Positions 55,822-64,000 of a stretch of 64,000 nucleotides of DNA are shown piece after piece (the stretch's first letter is position 1; every line of letters begins with the position of its first letter). Origin of the DNA: Macrothele yani (taxonomy: Eukaryota; Arthropoda; Arachnida; Araneae; Macrothelidae); the NCBI GenBank assembly GCA_039090855.1, contig CM076995.1:119052270-119116269 (forward strand). Direction: 5' to 3'. Both the position numbers and the translations under genes were made by a program. Under the pieces are notes generated by a model that saw only the letters and a program-made list of their open reading frames with translations, was not told the origin of the DNA and did not search any database.

Positions 55822-56090
55822 GGTTGCTCTCCTGGTAGCCAAGTGGTCAGAGGTGTTGGTTTCTGGCTAGTCATCTGAGCTGGACATGGGTTTGAGTCCC
55901 AAACGAGATGTGGTGTGTTTGTTCTACAACACAGGTCCTGTAAAAAAACAACAACAAAAAAAACAAAAAACTGGTAAGCTAAACAGTCGTTCAACACTGG
56001 TGAGCTAAAGCAGTGGCCCCAAATTAGGGGCAGGTGACTGCTTATAACCGTAAAGTTTCTGTTGATGGCCATTAAACTCCACAAGAGCAG
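55822..56090 (+). mobile_element. tRNA-derived SINE (copy 2)
   Basis: The head GGTTGCTCTCCTGGTAGCCA contains an A-box-like TAGCCAAGTGGTC and, about 45 bases on, a B-box-like GGGTTTGAGTCCC. An A-rich interruption follows (about 55940-55968). Then comes GGGGCAGGTGACTGCTTATA, the same 3' block as in the SINE at 31829-31993 on the opposite strand. Two copies with a shared head type and tail support a real SINE family. Confidence 0.72.
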
Positions 56091-56242
56091 AAAAAAAGTT
56101 TGACAAGAACAAATGATGTACTGCAAGAAATAGAATCAAAGTATGTTAAATATTTTATTAAATTTATTGACATATGAAAATTGTTATTAAATCAAGGTTA
56201 TTGGTGTAGTATAGTAGTATCATGAGAATATCAGATGTCATA

Positions 56243-57451
56243 CACTGAGTGGCCACTTCATTATGACCACCTCCTCAGTACTTTGTTGGGCCACCTTTTG
56301 CCTTTAACACTGCACCGATTCTTCGTGGCATGGACTCCACGAGATGTTGATAGGTGGTTTGTAAAATCTGAGACCATGCTTGATAAATAGCACTTTCCAG
56401 GAGTGTGAGATTACAGGGTTGTGGATCCAGCTGTCTGATGGCTCGTTCAACTTCATCCCACAAATTCTCAATGGTGTTGAGATCTGGAGATTGTGGGGGC
56501 CTAAGCAAAGTAAACTCACCGGCATGTTCCTAAAACCAATCCTGTACAATACGAGCACTATGGCAGGACGCATTATCTTGTTGAAAGTAGCCATTGGGAT
56601 AAACCATTCACATGACAGGATGCACTTGGTCCGCAACAATGTTTAGATAAGATGTGCCAGTCAGATATTGATCAACACGAATTAAAGGGCCCAAAGCATG
56701 CCAGGAAAACATTCTCCAAACCATATGTTGCCTCCACCAGCTTGAAGGGTTGTAACAATGCATTTGGGGTCCATGCTTTTGTGCTGTTTCCACCAAATTC
56801 TCACTCGGCCATCAGCATGGTGCAACTGAAAATGTGATTCATCGGACCAACATAATTTGTTTCCAATTATCGACTGTCCAATCCTTGTGCTCCTGTGCGA
56901 ACTGGAGACGTTTTCTCTTGTTAACTGCAGACAGCAGAGGTGTTCGAACAGGCCTTTGGCTGCCATATCCCATCCAATGCAGTGTACGGTAAACAGTGCA
57001 TGCAGAGATCATTTGAGGGGATCCTTGAATAAGATGGTCTGTAATTTGCTGCACTGTTGCCCTTCTGTTGTCTGTTACCAGTCTGGACACTCTCCGTTCT
57101 GCCCGAGCAGTCACTAGTCGATGACGACCACATGTTGCATGTAGAGACCCGGTTTTTGGCTGACAGTCCAGTTTAAACATTTTAACAACAGCTGCTCTGG
57201 AACATTTCATGAATGTGGCAGTTTCAGTGATACTCGCTCCATGGCTCCGAGCTCCTACAATCATCCCACGTTGAAAGTCCATCAAATCGCATTTTTTATC
57301 CATCTCGTCACCCAAAAATCACTTCTACTACTGTCGCAAGCACTAAGCTTTCCCTTTTTATACTAGATTCGCCCTCTGGCGGCAGCAGCGTGCAGCCATA
57401 GCTCATTTGCTTAAAACTGTCAGGTGGTCATAATAAAGTGGCCACTCAGTG
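56243..57451 (-). mobile_element. Tc1-like transposon with 31-bp TIRs
   Basis: CACTGAGTGGCCACTTYATT followed by ATGACCACCT stands at both ends, about 31 bp with one mismatch. TA flanks at 56241-56242 and 57452-57453. Length 1209 bp. Confidence 0.95.
56275..57315 (-). pseudogene. Tc1 transposase with few defects
   Basis: Read from 57315 leftward: MGDEMDKKCDLMDFQRGMIV, HTH (ASITETATFMKCSRAAVVKM), linker, second HTH (RRATVQQITDHL) and a WTVDNWKQ segment. A one-base insertion near 56843 shifts the frame into WSDESHFQLHHADGRVRIWW (first Asp). QQDNASCHSARIVQDW (second Asp) and SPDLNTIENLWDEVERAIRQ (Glu) follow, then the C-terminus AVLKAKGGPTKY-stop. In-frame stops lie near 56608 and 56533. The catalytic DD34E residues remain. 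About 345 residues overall, normal for the family. Confidence 0.9.
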
Positions 57452-57779
57452 TATATCAGTATTATTTAATTGACATTTTGAACACAATAAATGAAATGAC
57501 TTTTGTGTCATTGCTGATACAACATATCACACACACTGGAGTATAGGCCACTTTAATGTAGGAGCAGATGTCTCATACACCAAACTGGAAGATGTGGATA
57601 TGAAGGTTACCTATAACTAAAAATAAAAATGTTTTCAGATAGTACTATTGCAGAAAAGAGAAAAAAAAAAAAAATGTTGTCCACACGAAAAAATTTTGGT
57701 GTCATTTCAACCAGACATCTGGTTGGTATTTGAGATATTTATAGATCCTTGCAGTACACATACTAAAATTAATTTTTAT

Positions 57780-59200
57780 TTTCATCATACATTTATACTA
57801 AATCAGGTGTTGCCAACCAACCTCTTGCTTGCAAAGGTATGCTTAGGACTGTCAAATTTGAAGGGAGTTCCAAACTTTTTAATTAGTGCTAAAAATAAAG
57901 CTACCACTGTCACTTCTCTTCATATCTCCTAGATTGAAGATGGAAAATTGATTAAAAAAGCATTTTTAGGAACTGCAGATGTATGCATTATTTCACAGTT
58001 TCAAAAGTGAAGTTGGTATAATAGCTGCTGTAAAAGCCACACAACTTTCTCCTAACACAACGATGAGCTGAGCCATGTCTAGTAATGTTGTAATGCAACT
58101 GAAAAAATATTCGGATTCTTTCTGTTATTTTTTACTTCAGTTTGACAAATCAACAAGCGTGAGTAACACATCACACTTAGCTGTATTTATGAAGATAACG
58201 TTCAGTGATTTTCAAATTCTTCATCGAAGACACACATCAGAGATGAGGACATTTATTCAGTGTTCAGAAACATTACTTTCTTCTGAAAAAGTTCCTCTAT
58301 ATGTAATCTCATATGTGTTACAACAGACAGTGCTTTTACTTTCACTGGCATCGAAAATGGACATATTGCACTCTATCAAAAGTATGGCAACTATCCACCA
58401 TTGACTTCATATCACTGTATTCTCCATCAACAAGCACTGTGCATTTTTTAAAATTTAATAAGGTTATGAAACCTGTGGAAGTTGTCAAACTAGTGAGGTC
58501 CCATGAACCTCAAAGAAGGCTGTTCAAAACACTTACAGATGAACTGTTTACAAGTATGGAGATCTCCTACTACTTATAGAAGTACTTTGGCTGAGTAAAG
58601 GTAAAGTTTTCTGCTGTTTCAATGAGTTGTTGCCTTCTATTATTATGTTTTTAAAAGAATGTGGTGAACACTATCCTGAAATCAAAGACTGAATGGCTGT
58701 GGAATTTTACATTTGTGATAGGCATAACAGAAAAACTGAATGATCTGAATCTGCAGCTTTTGGGTGGGGGCAAGAATAATATCAGACCATTTAAGGTGTT
58801 TTATCACAAACTTAAATTCCTTGAGGAGAACCTCGATCGAGGAGATGAAAAATATTTGTCCAGTTTGAAAGCAAAAGTAGAAATTGAAAAGAATCCTAAG
58901 CACCTCATAGGTGAGACTCATGTAAAAATACTTTCAAATCTGAAATAGAGTTTCAATAGCAGTTCAGCTATTTAAAAAAAAATGAATTACTTGTTCAGTT
59001 TGTTTCATTCCCATTTATAGAACTTGATAATTTTTTCTACTTTATTAATCTATTAAACAGCATTTTAAGGAAGATGGGCCATCATCGGGAATGGAACTGA
59101 TAGAACTAAATAATGATATTATGTGAGATTTGTTGCCTTGGAAACTACATCATCCAGAAGCAAGATTTGGCTTTTTGTCTCCAAAAACAAGTATCTAGTC
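57780..59200 (+). pseudogene. hAT transposase remnant (ZBED/GTF2IRD2-type)
   Basis: In broken + frames: LQFDKSTSVSNTSHLAVFMK (the D of the usual DEST motif), SKVWQLSTIDF, then CILHQQALCA-like sequence around 58415 (usual IHQQAL), FNKVMKPVEVVKLVRSHEPQ-RRLF, FTFVIGITEKLNDLNLQLLG (the insertion-domain LN.QLQG motif) and KVFYHKLKFLEENLDRG. MELIELNNDIM near 59095 fits the region before the dimerisation domain. The order matches ZBED/GTF2IRD2-like hAT transposases. Stops and shifts are many, and TIRs were not identified. Whether it belongs with the BED fragment at 46617 cannot be told. Confidence 0.75.
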
Positions 59201-59696
59201 CTGGTTCATATGTTACAGTCCAAGTGAATTTCCCATTCTGCTCATCATATCCACTTGAGTCATGATTTTCAACCATGAATAAAGATAATGAACAAATGCA
59301 GAAATAGGTTTACAGATCTTGATAATTGCCTTATAATTTGAGCACCAAACTTCACAAAAGTTGTGGATGAAAGTGAGTATCAACCTTCTCAATGAGCAAA
59401 TTTTGTTTTCTTATCATTTGAAAATAGTATTTGTATTTTAACATTAAAATTATGAGTCCCCACAATATTAATACTATATCTGCATTTTAAATTATTTAGC
59501 CTCACCCCTCCTACACTTGTACACATGCTTGCACACTTTTTAATGGAATAGGGCCCTTGCTTGTACAAACATTTTAATTAGTAGCTCTGCAAAAGATGTC
59601 AGATTTTGAAAGCAGCTTCCTTCCTTACCCTTCAAAATTGGCAATCGTAGTGCTTTTGTCTATTCATCAAAAAAAAAAAAAAAAAAAAAAAAATCA
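59200..59696. other. Intron, no recognised content; poly-A run at right
   Basis: Ends with an A-run of about 24 bases (59669-59692) directly before a LINE-A copy. Confidence 0.4.
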
Positions 59697-61478
59697 CCAG
59701 AAGACCAGACTAGGCTGCCATCTGATGCTGACCTTGGCTACATTTAACAGACGAACTCAATCTTTTTGATTCAAGGCTCCTCGAATTGGAAGAGGAACTA
59801 CAAAGGATCAAGTGGGACATCGTCGGGCTAAGTGAGGTAAGAAGAAAAGGAGATCTCATTGAACTGAAAAGTGAATGTCTCTTCTACTGTCATGGGACAG
59901 ATACTGGCAGAATCACTGGTGTTGGATTTATAAGAAACAAGAAACTGAAGGACAATGTTCTAAAAGTTGAAAGTTTCTTGGACAGAGCTGCATGACTTGT
60001 TATCCAACTCTCAAAAAGATACTAAGCTCAGATTATTCAAGCTTACATACCCACCACAAACCATCGTAAAAAAGAAATTGAAGAATTTTGCGAGGAAGTT
60101 TAGCATCTAAATAACAAAGGCAAGTGGCACTTGAAGATCATTATGGGTGATTTCAATGCGAAAATAAGGCAACAGCAACAGAATAAAACTTCAGTAGGTA
60201 AATTTGATCATGGAAACAGAAATCAGTGTGGAAATACTTTCTTAGAGTTTTCAGAGGCAGCAAGATAATTCATCATAAACTCTTTTTTTTTTCAAGAAAA
60301 AGCCATATAGCAAATGGACATGAAGGTATCCCAATGGGATGACAAGTGAAATTGATTTTATTATGTGTTACAAGAAACTCGTCACCGAAGACTGCAGTGT
60401 ACTAAACAGGTTTAACACAGAGAGTGACCATAGACTAGTGAGATGTGAGATGCACCTGAACACTAAGCTTGAGCGTGGCAAGCTCATAAAGCAAGCAAAA
60501 TGTATTGACATGACCAACCTTAAAAAGCATCATAATACCTTCAAATTGGAACTGAGGAACAGATTCTCTGCTTTAGAAAGCCTAACATCAGAAGTTGACA
60601 TTTCTGAAGTTAACAGAAAACTTACCAAGACTCATGGAAACAGCAACAAAAATAGGTAGTACCAAAAACAAGTTGCATATGAAGAAACTATCAGGGAAAA
60701 CAAAAATGCAAAAGAGAAAAACAAAAGAGAAGGGAGATTAGGACAAATAAAGATGTAACTTCCAAAGTGGAATATATAGAGCTTTGCAAGACAGTACGAA
60801 AAAGTATCTCTGAAGATGAAAGGAAATTCAACTGTGAACTAGTGAGAAAAGCAATTAAAAACAACCAAAGCCTGGAGAGAACAAAGGGACATCTTAGTAA
60901 GGGAAGCAAACAGAATATTATGGCCCTGAGAAAAGAAAATGGTACTTTAACAAGAAATAAAGGCAAAATTTTGACAAGTGAAAGATTTCTACTTAAAACT
61001 ATATGAAAGGGATGAAACATCTACTCCAAACATTACAAAAGGTATCAGTACCAAAGCCCCTCCAGCCCTCCCAGCAGAAATTACACACACAATTAAGAAC
61101 ATTAAAGGGGGAAGAGTTCCAGACATTATGCAGGAAGCAAATGGAGAAATTGAAACTAGACTCACCAAATTTTCACTAGATGTCTCAATGAAGGGAGGAT
61201 TCCTGGGGATTGGAACAATGCTACAATGATCCTGCTACATAGAAAAAGTGACATTGAGAATCTCAGGAACTACAGGCCCATCAGCCTGTTGTTCCTGAGA
61301 TTCTCAATGAAAAAAAAAAAGTCCTCACTAAAGTTCTTTCACATTGCTTGAAGGTAACAAACTCAACAAAGAGAATAAGCTGGATTCAGGAGTAGCTATA
61401 GCAATACAGATCATATCCATGTACTGAGAGAACTAATTGAAAGAGTGAGGGAATATGAACTCCCATTATGTATGCAGA
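59697..61478 (+). mobile_element. LINE-A copy 5, truncated at both ends, decayed
   Basis: The + strand starts within the LINE-A 5' region (AGACTAGGCTGCCATCTGAT), then EEELQRIKWDIVGLSEVRRK, a KIIMGDFNAKI equivalent, and SEIDFIMCYKKLVTEDCS with SDHRLVRCEMH. KKHHNTFKLELRNRFSALES follows, showing the normal uninverted order. RT sequence continues to ELIERVREYELPLC at about 61470 and stops there. The frame is broken many times. A template-switch-like inverted repeat lies at 61252-61309. It was the reference for recognising the inversion in copy 4. Confidence 0.88.
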
Positions 61479-61794
61479 TCTGTTTGTAATCCGGGTGTAG
61501 CCCGGAATTCCGGGTTTTTAAGTTTTTGAAGAATTTGAGATGATACTTTAGACATTTCATTTCTAAAAATGCTACGAAATGAGTAACTAAAAGTTCAAGT
61601 TCCATTTTCTTTGGGAATTACAGTGTTTGATTAAAAACACTGCATGTCCGTGGGAATAGTGAATTAGACGATTTGTGACACCTTGAGTGTTTCTTTTGTT
61701 ATCAAACAAGCTCTCAAGATAACAGCCTGCTAAAAGGAAGGCTTTTTTTTTCATTATTTTGAAAGTTGCATCTACATCAAATAATTTGATTATA
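61479..61794. other. Short intron stretch between LINE-A and Tigger
   Basis: Contains CCGGGTGTAGCCCGGAATTC, a small GC-rich fold, and nothing else recognised. Confidence 0.4.
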
Positions 61795-64000
61795 CAGTGG
61801 ATCCCGCTTAAGAAGTTTTCATTGGGACGAAGCGATGAAAACTTGTTAAGTAGGAAAACTTCTTAAATGGGAAGTGTCTGATTGGGTTTTGTAAGACTTT
61901 AGCAATTAAAAATGTTGCATAGATTAAATCCAGAAATTACATTTTAGTTAATTTTAAAGTAACAAAAAATTTCACAACTTACTCATTTAAACTTGAATAT
62001 GAGGATTGAAAGCTACATTTATTATGCTACAGGATTACAAATTTCTGATCTAAAAGTGTTTGTTTCTTCCTTTTTTTCTGCTAGATTCACAAAGTACGTG
62101 TCCATTTCTTTCAAATTTCTCATTATGTCCGCTAGAACACGTTCGTGGCTTTCTATAAAGTGGCAAAAAGTTTCTAATGCTTTACACCAGCTTCAGCTGA
62201 AGTTGGAATTGGCCTGCACTAATCTTCTTGCATTTCTGGTTCATTTTCCTCTTGCGTTTCGATGTCGCAAATATCGTCGATATTTTGCATTTCAAAAGTG
62301 GGAACATCTTTGTCAACATTTACAAACTCTTCAAGGAAGATTTGAAGTTTAGTTTTCTTTGCAAACTTTCCCAAGCTTCATTGTTGTCATGACTGTTTTC
62401 TTCATCAGAAACACTAAGCTCATCAGTGTTAAAACCAGCTTTCCTGAAGCAATTTGTGATCATTGAAGATGAAACCTTTTCCCACGAAGAAACAATGAAA
62501 TGCATAGCATCTAATAAATTCAGTTTCAGTGTGCATCTGGTGTAACTTGAGTCTGACTCAAGCTTCTGCAGTAGCCAATAAACTAAACGTTTCCTGTAGA
62601 ATTGTTTCATGGTTTTAATTATTCCTTGGTCCATTGGTTGTAACATTGAAGTCGAGTTAGGTGGCAGGAAAACTACTTTTACATTTTCTAGATGATCCAT
62701 GTTCTTTGAATGGGCTGTGCAATTATCCAAAAAATAACAAAACGTTTCTATTTTCTTTGGCCATTTTCTTCTGAAACTCCATTAAAAAGTCTTCAAAAAT
62801 CTGAACTGTCATCCATGCGTTTTTGCTATTTCTGTAATTGCATGGAAAAGTTTTCACATTTTTGAAGCACCTCGGATTCTTCGATTTTCCAATGACCAGT
62901 AAAGGCAACTTTTCTGTTCCATCCATATTAGCTCCTACCAGAACTGTCAGTTTTTCTTTGTTTACTTTGACTCCGTGGCTGCTATCTCCTGTGAAAGAGT
63001 AGGTCTTGTCAGGAATAAGGTTGTAAAACAAAGCACACTCATCAGCGTTGGAAACATCTTTTGCTTCGTATGCTGATAACAGTTCTGGTAAAACATTAGA
63101 TTTCCAATCATCCACTTCTTCGACGTTAACACTTTTTGATTCTCCACAAACAGTTTTATAAGTCAGTCCTGCTCTTTTCCTAAAATGGTCGATCCATCCA
63201 TTGGAATGATTAAATTCAACATTTAATTTCTTGAAAATCTCTTCTGCTTTTTCACGAAGTATTGTCCCGTTGATCGGAAAGTTAGCGTTTCTTGCTTGTT
63301 TAAACCACACAAGAACTTTTTCTTCGACATCCTCATATTTACCCTTCTTAATCTTTTTTATTTTTAATGAATGGGAAGCATTTGCAAGCACAGTGTCCTG
63401 TTTTGCCACTATACCGTTGAGGGTTGTAACAGGTAAATTTAGTTCTTTTGCTATCTGCACCCTAGTTAAATGCGTGTTTTCATCAACTTTCGTAATAATG
63501 TTTCCTTTCTCACACAGATAAAGCTTTTCTTTTGATGCCTTTAGACGCCATATTTCTATCTACACATTTCAACAATAAAACTAAACGTTTAACTCCATGT
63601 ATGCGAGATGCAACATCCGAGTCTAACTCTGACAGAATGACTAACTTTCAGGAGGTGTTTCCTTTCCCAGCCTTTCCTGAGCTCCAAAGATAAGGCGATT
63701 GTGATACACAAAGGGCAGACGCAGAAGAAGTGGGGGGGAGTAAACATGACCCCCTGCGTTGACTGTGGGAAGGCTTCGCTTGCTACATGTACGGGAAGAA
63801 CAAAGAAAAGTTTCCTCCCAACTTCTTTGACATGTACCTATCTGCTGGACGAGTTTCAAAATCGTATGCTTTTACTTAGAAACTTGTGACACTTACAACT
63901 TCTTAAGCGGGAAAACTTGAATCATTGTTACTTCTTAAGTGGGAAAAATTAACGTTAGCACTATGGAAAAAATCCGGTACTCTAAGAATTAAACTTCTTA
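61795..64000 (-). mobile_element. Tigger-like (pogo group) transposon, right end outside the window
   Basis: The left end CAGTGGATCCCGCTTAAGAA follows a TA at 61793-61794. ACTTCTTAAGYGGGAAAA sequences near 61853 and 63898-63948 are subterminal repeats on both sides. The right terminus is not reached by 64000. The transposase is on the minus strand. Much better preserved than the Tigger remnant at 30880. Confidence 0.92.
62320..63553 (-). pseudogene. Tigger transposase, two one-base indels from intact
   Basis: The natural start is the ATG at 63553 (MASK); one extra G near 63540 shifts the frame, which then runs KLYLCEKGNIITKVDENTHL, TRVQIAKELNLPVTTLNGIV (HTH), a CENP-B-type DNA-binding domain (VEEKVLVWFKQARNANFPIN, NHSNGWIDHFRKRAGL) and the DDE core. 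SNADECALFY has the first Asp. VLLFLDNCTAHSK has the second, after an extra T in a T-run near 62727-62732 splits the ORF. MLQPMDQGIIKTMK has the third. The C-terminus (LNLLDAMHFIVSSWEKVS...) ends at 62320. About 410 residues. Both defects are at base runs, so the gene may be intact in the real genome. Confidence 0.9.

Overview
This is animal nuclear DNA: AT-rich, with spliced exons, no operons, and a dense load of transposable elements. The element mix (many Tc1/mariner copies, RTE-type and I-type LINEs, a Penelope-like element, pogo/Tigger, hAT, tRNA-derived SINEs) suggests an invertebrate, most likely an arthropod. The species cannot be named from the sequence.

One host gene was recognised. 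It is a synaptophysin/synaptoporin-family (MARVEL, four-pass synaptic vesicle) gene on the + strand. Three exons lie at 8004-8125, 35753-35971 and 52505-52696, with matching splice phases and about 27.6 kb and 16.5 kb of intron between them. The first coding exon and the C-terminal exons were not found and probably lie outside the window. The middle exon lacks one T in a T-run, which breaks the frame.

Almost everything else is mobile DNA inside these introns. Region by region: 1-8 kb has a short TIR element (MITE), a hAT-like C-terminal remnant and a 0.5-kb palindrome. 10.5-14.4 kb has a pogo-like element split by a mariner, then two copies of an RTE-type LINE (here LINE-A), one with a 5' inversion. 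14.4-20.2 kb is a second LINE (LINE-B) split by a nearly intact Tc1 and by a head-to-head Penelope-like palindrome. 20.2-26.2 kb is a large inverted-repeat structure around a DNA transposon with TIRs of roughly 850 bp and an unassigned transposase. 25.7-30.8 kb holds two LINE-A copies, one full length with an exact 5' inversion. 30.9-39.2 kb has a Tigger remnant with a SINE, a degenerate minisatellite, Tc1 copies and a mariner fragment. 39.5-45.1 kb is a Tc1 containing both a MITE and a 3.3-kb I-type LINE. 45.8-51.1 kb has a hAT derivative, a 145-bp tandem array, a fold-back element and another Tc1. 52-64 kb has the third exon, a tRNA-like insert, Tc1 copies, a SINE, a hAT remnant, a fifth LINE-A copy and a nearly intact Tigger running off the right edge.

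The elements do not form a shared pathway; the window is a layered insertion history in which younger elements sit inside older ones. Many otherwise good reading frames, including the conserved host exon, break by one base in or beside homopolymer runs, so some apparent pseudogenes may reflect consensus errors. All calls come from reading the sequence; no database search was run.
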